This document shows positions 9,585 through 20,847 of a stretch of 64,000 nt of DNA, piece after piece (positions within the stretch are counted from its first letter, which is position 1; each line of letters opens with the position of its first letter). A program made the position numbers and the translations under genes. Origin of the DNA: Rhizopus arrhizus (taxonomy: Eukaryota; Mucoromycota; Mucoromycetes; Mucorales; Rhizopodaceae); assembly GCA_024220505.1 (NCBI GenBank), contig JAKZZE010000012.1, positions 806,001 to 870,000 of the forward strand, written 5' to 3'. Under the pieces are notes generated by a model. The model searched no databases and was not told where the DNA came from. It saw only the letters and a list, made by a program, of their open reading frames with translations.

Positions 9585-10041
9585 TCAAAAAGCCGCCTTT
9601 TGGTGTTGGAACGACTGTACAAGTCTTTTATGACGCTTGGGGCAAAAGGGAGTACCTAAAAGTGGGCAGCAAGGATCTGGGGAGTCTGTAGAGTGAAATG
9701 AGAAATAGGAATTGATAGATATTTTGAAGAATAAAACAAAAAACTTACTGCGGTATTGACAGCTATTAGGACATTTTTCAGGACATGGCTCAATGACTGT
9801 AGCACAGACACGATCTGAACAATTATTCTTGTCTTTTTTAAGCTTCTTTTCTTTTATCTTCATGGAACTATGGATCAAAAAAAAAGAAGAGGTTAATACC
9901 AGTCTTTTGGATTTTATCGATTTTTTTTTACAATTCACGGCTATTAGACTCTTCTATTTTTCTCTTGACTTTATTATCTTGTGCTTCTGTAAAAGCAAAT
10001 GTGGCTATTATTACAATAAGCGTAATCAAACTATATTTCAT
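9585..10041 (-). CDS. Small secreted Cys-rich protein (109 aa), unknown function
   Basis: Three exons on the minus strand: 9932-10041, 9749-9867 and 9585-9685; phases join cleanly with GT-AG introns of 64 and 63 nt. Residues 1-20 (MKYSLITLIVIIATFAFTEA) are a textbook signal peptide. The mature part starts with a Lys-rich segment, then eight Cys are packed as C-x4-C, C-x3-C-x3-C, CC and a final C in GTPFCPKRHKR. The spacing does not match a family I can name with certainty; Kazal-like or short effector-like proteins are possible. Expected to be extracellular. It lies next to the transposon graveyard, where fast-evolving secreted proteins are often found. Reading is good; function is open. Confidence 0.6.
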
Positions 10042-10519
10042 TTCGATTTATTTTGATGAAAAAGTAAATTTATTTGTAATGAAAAAAGTTTTTTCTTTTA
10101 TATTTGCTTATTTAGAATAAAGAAAAAGCTTATGTGAGTTAGTTTAACGATAAATAAAAGAAGGAGACATCTCTTTCATTAAACTATTCTAAACTAAATA
10201 TAAAAGGCAATATGAAAAAGAAAAATTAATCATCTAAAGTAATTTTCATTACGCATTTCTATTTACAACCCACTTCATCTTCACTTGCCCTCCCCTTTCT
10301 CTTTCTCTCTCTCTCTTTTCCTCCTTCAGAAAAAGCCAGTGAGTGATGACCAAGTCCATTATTTCTTTTTATTACTAAATTAAATTAAATGATTAAATTC
10401 AAATGGAAGCAAAAGATTTTTATTCTGCAGCATCCATATACAATCTAAACAAAATGGTTTATTAAAAAAAAGTTTGAAGGAAAATAATCTATTGTTAGTA
10501 GCTTATGATTCATATTTCA

Positions 10520-12889
10520 TTATTTTGAATAATTTTGATTATTAAAGTAACTATTCCACTGATCGATATCGAATGACATAGGCACATCCCAAAAGGCTGT
10601 TCCGATCGGATTAAACGATTGTCCGTTGGTTGTAAATCCATTGTTCATGTTATAATCTACAGTGTTTTGTATTGATTGACTACTGGGTGAATCACTTTGA
10701 AAAGAAGAACTATTGGCATACTGTGTCAAGTATTCCGGAAATCGTTGTTCGGTAGCATACTGAGCATCAATAGGGTTCCTGAATTCTTCTAGTGACGGAG
10801 CTTCGGTTTGCTGCAAAAGAGGTGAATTTGGTACGGCGATAGAGAGTGCTTTTGAAGGCTGAATCGATTGATTTTTAATCGTCTGACGATCAAATCCTTC
10901 ATCCACATTTTCCAAATTGATATCACGCAGACCAGCCAATTCTCCCAATATGTTGCAGTGACGAGCAGATGTGATCCACGTCGTCTCTACTTCATCCATC
11001 GCTTTTATAATCTTATTCACACTCAATTTAGCTTCAAAAGCAAAATCTGGATCGTTGGATGATGCGTCATTAATAAAAATAATACCAGCTGTAAACATTG
11101 TGTATAGCGTATAATTGTTGATATTTTTTAATCGACCATCTGCCATTAAACATTCGACGATATCTAATATTTTGTTGGCTGCAAATGTACAAATAGAAGC
11201 AGAAGGAAATACAGAACTTGTTCTTTTCTGTAAAGGTCCAGGAATAAAAGGTCGGTGGAGTAAGATGAGTGTTGTGTAGAATAACATGTGAGTCTGACAG
11301 ACTTCTAACTTTGGTGGTGGTGATTTCTCTGCCATTTTTGTATTGGGTGGTAGATATTGAATACTAGGCGGAAGTTTTGACATCCAGCTATTTAATGCAC
11401 GATCTAATTTTGAAATAACGCTATCGGGTGATGCAAGTGCTGACACATGCCTTCTTCCTTTGACCATATAGAGTTGACAGAGAATATCACCTAGAATTTC
11501 ACAAAGCTTAATAAGTTGATGAAAATTATCCATGATTGTTGGTTTATTTTGCATATCATCTTCATCTACTTCAGAAGGATAAGGTGTATCATAATCACGT
11601 TCATCAATCATCGGTGCTCGTCCATGCATTGCACAACTCAATCGATCAATGACAAAAGAACAGTAAAATACACGCTTTCTTTCTTCTTTTTCTGAATCCG
11701 ACAAATTCCATGAATCACAATTCCTATTAAGTCCCAAGTTTTGACACATTCTAAAAGCCTTTTAAAAAAATAAATCATGTTATTTTAAAAGAGATGAGAT
11801 GGATAAAGGATTCTTATTTCTTACCAAACCACTGTATAACCATCCACGAATATTCTTTAAAGCACCATTTGATGACTACTTAACAATATTAAGGATTGCA
11901 CTGTTGACAATTTATAGTCATCCCATTCTTGATCCAATAAGATCCTCGCTCTCTCCAAAAAGATATCTCCTGCTGTGTCTCGTACGTCGGGGTTTGCTCT
12001 AACTCTTATATCCGATGAAATCCGAGATGCGACAGCATAGATAGCGTTCAATAACAGTGGTGGTGGTCTTTTATTCACATCTTCACTTTTGAGAGAAGCC
12101 AAAAAGGATTTCTTGTGAATGAGTGGTAAAAGTGGATAAAAATGTGTGAAATACAGTTCAAGAAGGTGTTTAGAAAGGTCGGGTGGTGGAAGTTCAAAAG
12201 GATCGACATCCAAAGAACACTGTGATATTCCAGATCGATAGCCTCTTGAATTAAAATGAAATGCACCGTTCTGAAAGTTTTTGCTGCCTTGAAGCATATA
12301 AAATCCTGATGATTTACCATAATAACGCAACTGTCCACTTTCATCAATCGATAGGTTGCCTAAATTGTCATTTGCATTCTCTTCGTCTTTGCTGACCGGA
12401 TTTGTTATTTCTCTCGGTTGAAACTCTTCTTGCTCTACTGTTGGCCGAGGTCTGACAAGTTCTCCGTAAGCTGTTTCAATAGGTGCATTTATTTCTGCTA
12501 GAATAGCTTGGGATCTTGGATCGTCTTCTTGAATGATACTTCCTAGTAATGCTTCTAATCTATGTAATCGACCTTCGATTGCTTCAATGTAACCCTTAGG
12601 TGGTCCTCTCTAACGTACTATCAATAAACTGACTTGTTTTTATCTTTACTTTGTCAATTGTACCTTTCTTGTTGATTCTTTATATGTGCAATTCATACTT
12701 GTTGACATACAATTTCCGCAATTCGGCATCATTCCATCGCATTTTACTTTTTTTCGTCGGCACTGTTCACTGATAAGGAAATAAAAATGCTTTAGCTGAT
12801 ATATTAACAAAGCGAATAAAAAAAAAAGGGGGGGAGGGACAATTGATTTACCAGGCTTTGCTCACTCGCTGTCTTTTATGTTCTGACAT
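10520..12889 (-). CDS. Zn2Cys6 fungal transcription factor with apparent 1-nt frameshift
   Basis: Four exons on the minus strand: 12852-12889, 12664-12769, 11825-12609 and 10520-11758. Exons 1-2 join to give a Zn2Cys6 cluster with exact C-x2-C-x6-C-x6-C-x2-C-x6-C spacing (CEQCRRKKVKC...CGNCMSTSMNC). A short linker helix follows (EGRLHRLEALLGSI). Then comes the fungal-specific middle homology domain (LYFTHFYPLLPLIHKKSFL ... GWLYSGLAFRMCQNLGLNR), and a Gln/Ser/Asn-rich C-terminus. Inside exon 3 the frame must shift at about 11866 (CATCAAATGG). One extra A would restore SHQNGALKNIRGWLYSGL, and exon 3 (785 nt) is exactly one base short of phase. Corrected product is about 720 aa. Nuclear DNA-binding regulator; target genes unknown. 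Resembles xylanolytic-activator type factors. Confidence 0.8.
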
Positions 12890-13084
12890 TTTAAACTTAG
12901 AAAAGATATAAAACAAAAAAAGAAAAAAAGAAAAAAAATAAATAGGGCAAGGGTTCAGATCGCAGTTGTCATTCGGGTAAGATTTTTACCGCATGATTTG
13001 ATATTTTTTTTTAATGATAAATATACAAGAGAAAACAATAAATCCTAATACAACTTTTGTCTTCAAAAAAGAGGATATACACAG

Positions 13085-13999
13085 CTATCGTCTAGAATAA
13101 CCAGCACAAGTCCACATGACCAAGCGCCATATAATAGCTATACCAGCCAATCCGGCAACAACGATACCACTGTAGAGCATAGCATCGTGTACTACCTTTT
13201 TACATATCGTTCCACATGCCTCTTGTGCCTGCTGAATCACATCTCCACACTCACTGTTACATCGATCCGAAACGACTTTGGAAGCAATGATCAGAGCGAT
13301 ACCACCAGCCAAGAAAGCAACGCTCAACAACATCCAAAAACAAGAGCAGCAAGTCATGGCTGGGTTATAGCAGCAGCAATTACAACCTCGGGAGCTAGGC
13401 CGTTGATAAGGATCCTGTCTATACGTTTCAGCCTCGTTATAGGGTGCCAGAGTAGGTTGAGCTACATAAGGCACATACTCTTGCCGTTTTCTATTTTCTT
13501 GTTCCTGTTGCTTTTTCAACTTGTTGGCCTCCTTTTTGCTTAGCGGTTTTTCAGAATCGACCAATAACTCTTGGTATTCTTCTGTTTGTTTTTCTTGATC
13601 GTTGTAGTTTTGTGGCTGATGCTTCATGTATTCTTCTCTTTCGTGTCGTAAATATTCTTTGAGTGAATCTTGATTATTTCTAGTCTCTGCCTTTATCTCT
13701 TCATTGTAGGGTGTATAAGAAGGTTCGGCCAGTTGATGGGAATATTCCGGCATGGCTTGTATGGGTGGAGAATAATGTGTGTCTTGTAAAGGAGGTGGAG
13801 TATAATGCTCTTGTTCGAATGATACATGTGGCACAGGTTGAGGTAAATTAGGATAATAAGGTTGTTCCTGAGGCATAGGTGGTGGTGTTATATGATAAGC
13901 AGCTTGTGATGGATCAGGATGATGTGGAATAGCATTATCTGTTAATGGAGGAGGAGGAGGATATTGTCCAGCATAAGGGTCAGGGTGATTAGAGTACAT
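13085..13999 (-). CDS. Pro-rich membrane protein with C-terminal Cys-rich two-TM module (304 aa)
   Basis: Single exon. Residues 1-100 are rich in Pro, Tyr, Gln and His (YPPPPPLTDNAIPHHPDP, PPPMPQEQPYYPNLPQP). Residues about 100-190 are charged and helical (KEYLRHEREEYMKH, KKEANKLKKQQEQENRKRQE). Then come a Cys cluster (GCNCCCYNPAMTCCSCF), TM1 (WMLLSVAFLAGGIALIIAS), a small loop with four Cys (CNSECGDVIQQAQEACGTIC) and TM2 (MLYSGIVVAGLAGIAIIWRL). The Cys-rich loop between two helices may be disulphide-bonded, and the CCC cluster before TM1 is a plausible palmitoylation site. No family recognised with confidence. The tail WTCAGYSRR is short. Confidence 0.75.
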   Translation of the reverse strand: MYSNHPDPYAGQYPPPPPLTDNAIPHHPDPSQAAYHITPPPMPQEQPYYPNLPQPVPHVSFEQEHYTPPPLQDTHYSPPIQAMPEYSHQLAEPSYTPYNEEIKAETRNNQDSLKEYLRHEREEYMKHQPQNYNDQEKQTEEYQELLVDSEKPLSKKEANKLKKQQEQENRKRQEYVPYVAQPTLAPYNEAETYRQDPYQRPSSRGCNCCCYNPAMTCCSCFWMLLSVAFLAGGIALIIASKVVSDRCNSECGDVIQQAQEACGTICKKVVHDAMLYSGIVVAGLAGIAIIWRLVMWTCAGYSRR

Positions 14000-16900
14000 T
14001 ATATTCTATTATAAACTAAAAGAAAAAAAATAAATAAAACTATTTTTATAACAAAAAGTCATTTTGTGATCTTTTTCTTGGCATGAAAAAAATAATAATA
14101 AAGTCACATGCTGATATCCGCGGCTATTTATTGTTTAGCGGGCTTTGCTCATTTTTTTATGTATTTGCATGATTGAATTAGCTACAGAATTTATTGAACT
14201 TTACTTTTTGGAATACTTTACATTGGGTTTGGTATCTGTTGTACAGACCTATCTTTTCGGTTCATTGTCAGTCAAGACTGTGCGGCCACAGTTTTTGGCT
14301 TGCACTAATAAAACGATTGTTTATGTCTGGGCTCAGTTAATTCATCTTTTCTTTGTTTTATAAATTTGCTATTAACTGCATCCAGTCATCCGTTCCTTTT
14401 CTCTCTTTCTCTTTGCTTTGTTCTTAGAAAAGCAAAATAGAGCATAAAACTCTTTACAAGCTAAAAACTAACATACTTTGATTTTTATCTTCTCTTTCTA
14501 TTAGACATCTAATAAAAAATCAATTCAATAAAAGTAGAAAAAGTACAATAAAATAACTCATTTTAGTGAGCTGAAGACAGTTTATTATAAACATTCTAAG
14601 GAATTGTATCTTCCTGATTTCATCAACCAATACAGTTTGCCAGCAGGATTGGTAAAAAAAAATTAGTGGAGTACTTTTAGACCTAGAAAGAAGAAGCATA
14701 TAATAATACAATCCACTTTATTTAAGGAAATCAATAGTACCGTTTGTTAATTATAATTGACCATAAATTCAATTGTTGATGGCTGTTTCTCAAGATGAGC
14801 TTCCTTGCTTGAAGAGATTAAGTTGCATTGGTAGTAGCACGGGCAATTAGTCTGTATATCATGCAAGTATTTTGTTACTTTTGAAACATAATTGAACCGA
14901 TCAAACCATTCTTCACTGAGCTTCCGCATAGTCGTAAAGCAAAACCAAATTGAAAACACCATTTGCCGTCTACCCTTCAATTTCTTCTTCACTGAGATGC
15001 TTGGTCATTAATGTTCCTTGCTAAAGAAGATAACCTTTTACAATCACATCAAAGACTATAGCATTAATTGGCAACTAATATTTTTGATTTTTGCAAACTA
15101 GATCTGTACCTAACCACCTCATTTTCCGTACTGAGAAAGTCTATAGAGATAAGATTTCAAATTGCATGTTTTAAATCCTCATTAAGATGGCTTTATGTAT
15201 ACTCAACACATTGAATTATGTAAACAAATTGACTACTTGTATTATTGAAGTTTTAATCCAAAAAGAAAGACACTTTTCTGGGTTTATCTTTACATTTCTT
15301 ATGCTTCATCAATTTGATCTAGTATTTTCTAAATTCCAAAGACATTGAAGATTATTTGAATCAAAGCAGGAAACATTGATTTATCAATTCCACCTTTGAC
15401 TTGGTGTTTATTACCTTTAGCAATTTTTTTTTTGTTTACGTATTTATCTATTTCTGTTTTGTTTCACTCTTTTCCATATGTTGTTGAATTGTCAGTTCAA
15501 AAATAGGGTTTAAAAGCCTATTCTTGAACATAGCTACAACAATAGGTCTAAAAAATAATTAAAAAGCTTTTATTGATTTTGAAATAAAACAAGAGAGCAA
15601 AAGCGCTTTATTGCAAAGAAAGAGGGCATCAATCTAAGAGCTGGAATATATACTTATCTTCCACTTTTTGTATGTAGGTGAATCATAGGAATCATACTTG
15701 TATTCGTTTGATTGAAAATTTCCTTACGTGCAGAGATTGTGCATTTTATTCAAGTAATACAAAAACCGCAAAAGAAAGGACAAAGCATAAATGTATTTGT
15801 GAAATCCAAATACAATGTAGAAACAGTTAAAATTATATATCACTAGTTTAAAAAAAGTTTTTTTTTTGTCTTAATGCTTGTAGTATACGATTTGCAGTAC
15901 CTTCGATACAAATTTAGTGCTTTCATCTATCTTAAAGAAATATAAAAAAAAAGGAAGAGAGGAAACACATTTATTTAGGATACAGTCGTCTTTCGTGTTT
16001 CTGTATGCTTTAAATGACTTTGCATTTTGTTTATTAATATACAGGAAAGAGGAAAAGGAAATGTGCACTTTAGTTGTGAAATCCTTATAACGGTTTCTGT
16101 ATTCATTCAATTTGGTTATGCTTATTGGCGTTAATCATCATTGAGGACTTCATGAAAATAGTATGAGTAGCATAGTATAAAAGAGGAGATTCAAAATAAT
16201 CACTAAAAACTAACAAGAAAATTTTGTATTGCGATATCATCATCATTTTGTAGATAAAAAAACAGTAGATTTTGCTTTCTCGCTTTACGAAAAAAGCAAG
16301 TTATTTTCAAGTCAAACAAGTATGAAATTTTCAAAGAGCTTTACTTACTTCTTTTAGAATGACATGTCTAAGTTTTACTATTTATCAAAATATAAGTACC
16401 GCTAAACCATCCTTGTACCGAAAATTCGTTTTAAGTATGAGATAACATGCGTCAGAATATGCCACAATAAGCTCTACTAAATTACTAGAAACGGGAACTG
16501 GGAATCAGAAAAAATGAAAATTACCCTTAGAAAAGAGCTTTAATGGCTATTCTATCGTACTCAATTATATAAGAACACTTGGTTCCAACTAGCTAGAAAA
16601 ACTTGTGTCTTTTATTTATTGCAAAACGATTCTATTTCAAAAATAAGAAGTAAGATTTTCTCTACATCTTGGTGGCGTTATGTTGCACATTAGCACGAGA
16701 CACCATTCGTTCGGAGCAAATCAGATAATTCAGGTTATAGGCTCTTAGCGTATAACATTTTGTGTAATTTATCAATAGATGGCTCAAAGCTGTCGCCTTA
16801 TCGTTCTTCCCCTCCGCATTTAAACGTTTTACTTAACCTTTTGCCAAAGAATATTTTCTTGAGGCTATACTCCTCTCATATTTAAAAATATTTTGATGAG

Positions 16901-17270
16901 GATACATTTTTTTTATATCAAAACTCATGTTTCTCTTACGTTGAATATTTCTGTAATAATATTACTCATTAAAATAAATATTTCACAAAAACATTGCCGG
17001 GTAACAGCATTTTTTTACAGAAAATTTTAAACTTTGTTCAATTGCGAAGCTAGTTTTACTGCAATTCAATTTCTTTTATCCTTCTTCATTATCTCAAGAT
17101 AAACAGCATAGTATCAAAGAATAGCATTGCAAATGTTTACTACAAATTAAAAAAAAAAAGCTACAGAATTGTGAATGTAAGACAAATCTGAGTTAAAAAA
17201 AGAGCAGAAAATCCCTTTAAAGTGTACACAATTTCGTTGGGTTAATGCAGCACAAATTAATCACCATTAT
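14000..17270. other. Gene-poor AT-rich stretch
   Basis: About 3.3 kb without a supportable gene. Short ORFs at 14145, 14520, 14747 and 15871 have no recognisable domain and look like chance frames. No tRNA, inverted repeat or tandem array stood out. It contains several T- and A-runs and probably the upstream region of the polygalacturonase gene. Confidence 0.5.
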
Positions 17271-17302
17271 TGTCTGAACTGGAAAAAGAAAAAGGTAAAC
17301 AG

Positions 17303-17310
17303 TATAAAAG
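17303..17310 (+). promoter_or_regulatory. TATA box of polygalacturonase gene
   Basis: TATAAAAG, 69 bp upstream of the chosen ATG at 17372. A pyrimidine-rich leader follows. Position and sequence fit a core promoter of a highly inducible gene. Confidence 0.55.
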
Positions 17311-17371
17311 ACGACAATCTTTCTATCTTCACTTATCATTCAACAAAAAACTAGACTTTTATTGCCTTAAA

Positions 17372-18634
17372 ATGGTCCAAATCCTCTCTTTATCTTCCTC
17401 TGTTGCTGCTCTCTTATTGCTTTCTCTTGGAATCAACGATGTTGCCGCTGGCTCCACTTGTGTTGTAAAGCCTACTGGTGGTGATGATGCTTCTGCCATT
17501 GTCAAGGCATTCCAAAACTGTAAGTCTGGCGGTACCGTATCTTTCCCCAAGGGTAACAATTACAACTTGAAGAGTTTAATTGAAATTGAGGGTCTCAAGA
17601 ATGTCAAGATTGACTTCCAAGGCAAGATTACATTGTCTGGCTTCGATAAGAAATTCAAGGGAAAAAATGCCTACATCAAAATCAAGGGTGACAACGTTCA
17701 CATGTCTGGTGGCGGTACTATTGACGGTAACGGTCAAGCTTGGTAAGTGTATAAAACGAGAAAACGTTTAGCAAGATACTGATCATTTTAATATTCTAGG
17801 TACGACAAGCAAGATCACACTGCTCCTACTGTCCTTCGTATGATGGTTACTAACTCCGTCTTCAGCAACTTTAACATCATTAACTCTCCTCGTGCTCACA
17901 TGGGCGCTACTAATTCTAATAACCTTGTTATTGAAAATGTTAACCTCAAGACCGCCTCCAAGAGCAGCAAGCCTGCCAAGAACACGGATGCTTTGGATAT
18001 CTCTTCTTCCAGCAACATCATCTTTAGAAACTCTGTACTTAACGTCGGTGATGACTGTACTGCCATCAACGGTGGTGTCACTAATGTCACCTTGTCCAAG
18101 ATCACCTGTAACGGTGGTCACGGTTTCAGTGTTGGCTCTCTCGGTAAGGGTGGTAAAGATGATACTGTCAAGACCATCCGTGTCTTAGATTCTACCTGTA
18201 ACAACTGTCAAAACGGTGTCCGTGTCAAGACCTGGCCTGGTGGAAAGGGTTCCGTCTCTGATGTTCTTTACAAGAATGTCAAATTGAACAATGTCGAAAA
18301 CCCTGTCATCGTCACCACTCACTATTGTGACAAGAACCAAATGTCTTACTGTACCAAGAACGCTGACCGCTCCTTGTCTATCAAGGGTGTCACTTTCGAT
18401 ACCATCACTGGGTAAGTTGCCAGCATTTATGTTTTGAAAAAACTAAAGTTGCTAATGTAATTGTGTAGTTCTGTTACTGGTAAGAAGCCCATTATCAGCA
18501 TTGACTGTTCCAAGAATACTCCTTGTACCGGATTCTCTCTTAAGAATGTCAACATCAAGAAAGCCTCCAAGACACCCAAGAACGTCTGTAACAACTTGAG
18601 CGGTTCCAACAAGATCTCCTACTGTTCTGCTTAA
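17372..18634 (+). CDS. Secreted GH28 polygalacturonase (382 aa)
   Basis: Three exons: 17372-17742, 17800-18411 and 18469-18634; GT-AG introns of 57 nt. Signal peptide at residues 1-26 ([19 protein letters not shown]). The right-handed beta-helix carries all GH28 active-site motifs: N185-T-D187, G-D208-D209, G-H231-G and R265-V-K267. NTDALD replaces the more common NTDG(I/L)D, and the second motif reads GDDCTAI. Several Cys pairs fit an extracellular fold. Hydrolyses alpha-1,4-galacturonan of plant pectin; endo- versus exo-action cannot be settled, though family habit in Mucorales favours exo. Codon use is biased (AAG, CTC, GTC), as in highly expressed genes. The ATG was chosen for the signal peptide; the longer upstream frame has no ATG. 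Confidence 0.93.
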
Positions 18635-19247
18635 ACTCATTCCCTTCATTTTCATTTTAAAAAATAAACAAACCACAACTGGCAATACCATTTAAGGCAA
18701 AAAAAATACACATTTTGAGATATTTCTAAAATGATAATTTAGCATAGCTAAGGTAGTAATTCAATTTAATAAAGTGAATCATCAGCATATTATGTGAGCT
18801 TTTTCTTTGATTCTAACGCAAAATATCTATATTGACTGATGATCGAGCGTTTTGTGTGCGTTGGAAATCCTTATTGCTATGAAATAAAGAAAAGTGAGCC
18901 ACGTTAAACGAGAATTTAATTGATTGTCTGGCTTCACTTCCCATTATTTTTCTAAAATCTACCGTGCTGACTGTACAAAAAAAAAAAAAAACTAAAGCCA
19001 CCCTTTTTAAAGAAAGGTGATGAATTCAAAATGATAATTTCATTTATTTTGTATCGCGTATCTGCTGCCGTATTTCTTTCTAGGCCTCCAGATATACAAT
19101 GATACAACAAAACTGGATAAAATACAGTGCTTAAATTTATAGTATGCTATCAAATATGAAGGCGTGCAAAATGTCAAAAGTATTTATTTAAGATTGAATT
19201 ATAGATAATTATACAAATACCAGAAAAAAAGCGGAGTGGTAGAAATA
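18635..19247. other. Intergenic between convergent genes
   Basis: No gene seen. Contains AATAAA signals for the polygalacturonase (18661-18667) and, on the minus side, the 3' region of the Sam37 gene. Confidence 0.5.
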
Positions 19248-20555
19248 CTAATCTTCATAATCGTCATCATAATAACCATCATCATCCACTTCATAGAACT
19301 CTTCTTGTGGAGCAATACTTATGATACCGTTATATATAACATATGCTAGCATTACTGTTACCCCACCAGCAATAGACCAGATACGTTTACGTTCAAAATC
19401 AACCTGTGATTTGCTCTTCTCTTTCTTTTCTTCCTCGCTTCCCATGTAGGACACAATATCACTTTTGACTGAGCTAAGAAATTCTTTTGGATTATTTACA
19501 ATGGTCCTCCAAAGCGAGGGGACATCTTCTGAAGGACTAGATTCAGGCGTATCTTGCTCTGGTGGATATAGCAGGTTGTTTAATCTTTCACAGTATTGCG
19601 CAAGTGTTGGATATTCATTTTCAAAATGTACTGTAATCGCTTGTGTGGGAGTTCAGGATAGAGGTGCAGAGCAAGATAGCCAAATACAATACAATCTAAT
19701 GTGGTTGGACTATAGGAAGGGTCCAAAAAGATATCAATGAATTGCATTTTTCAAAAGAAAAAAAGAGTTTTTGTGATATACCTAGTACCAAACATATAAT
19801 CCTTATCATCCAGTTGAGATTGCAAAATACTGTATGTTTCTCTTGCTAAACGATACATCTAATAGACTTATTTTAGTTTGACATTCTTTGATTTTGTTAT
19901 AACATTTACATGATGCCAACCCGATTTCAATAGCTCTTTCATTTCTTCTTTTTCATTTTGAGGTAATCCTACATCATCGCTGGTGATCTCGACATTGTAT
20001 CTAGATAGCCTGGCTTGTGCATTGCTTTTTAATTGAATGGGTACAATGTATCTGGCAGGAAAAGCCAAAAGTTTCGCATAGGTAGGTCGAATTGCTTTAA
20101 TAAAATTTGTTGAATCAGCATACCAAGTGTACAGCTATAAGAGAACAATTAGATTTTTTTGATTTTGCCGCATTCAATATTACCATAGAATCATACAAGT
20201 TGTTTTGAGCAAGTGTAGAATAACTAATCATTCAATCGTTAATACTCGCGTAATTATGAAATTATATAACACTTTACGCAAGGTAGTCGGCTTTTTGTTC
20301 AGGTGAAAGATCAGCGTTAGAGTCTTTTTTATGGTTGCTCAAGTGTGTTAATATACGATCGACGCCTGCAACCCAAACAGCACCATCTTTTAACAATGGA
20401 AGCTCGCCTGTTGGACTCATGTGTGGATCATTGCATCTGACAATTGTATATTCTTGGTTGATTAAACGTAAATATGATTCAACGACGATACATTTAGGAT
20501 CAATTGAGGGAGCATTTAAAGCAGAACCCCAAACATAAAGTTGCAAAGAAGTCAT
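19248..20555 (-). CDS. Sam37/metaxin-like mitochondrial outer-membrane import protein, with apparent 1-nt frameshift
   Basis: Five exons on the minus strand: 20278-20555, 20184-20223, 19910-20134, 19782-19858 and 19248-19709. N-terminus MTSLQLYVWGSALNAPSIDP is metaxin-like (GST-N-type). Next come GELPLLKDG and a GST-C-type part with LDCIVFGYLALHLYPEL. A single C-terminal TM helix (IWSIAGGVTVMLAYVIYNGI) precedes an acidic tail, typical of a tail-anchored SAM-complex subunit that helps insert beta-barrel proteins. In exon 5 the frame must shift at about 19648 (CTCCCACACAAG). One extra C gives YPELPTQAITVHFENEYP, and the exon is one base short of phase. Corrected length about 360 aa. An upstream ATG at 20632 would add 26 residues, but MTSLQL fits the family better. 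Confidence 0.8.
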
Positions 20556-20847
20556 TTGAGAAAACAAAAAAGTACCAAAAAAAAGCCTGGTGTTCACCCT
20601 TGATGTTTTTTTGCTTATTTTCAACTCAGTCATTAAATTTAAAAGGGATTTGTTGACGATAATCAATTTGGACAATCCCCCCACTTATTCAGTAAACAAG
20701 TTTACTTATTTCAGTCCGGAATTATTGACGTTTATATATGTGAGCTAATGTTACTCTTTATTTATACAAATGCTTAAAATATAAAGCTTGTGGGTATCAA
20801 GCACACCAGCGTTATTGTTTTTTGGTATAATGATTTGAATAAATTTA

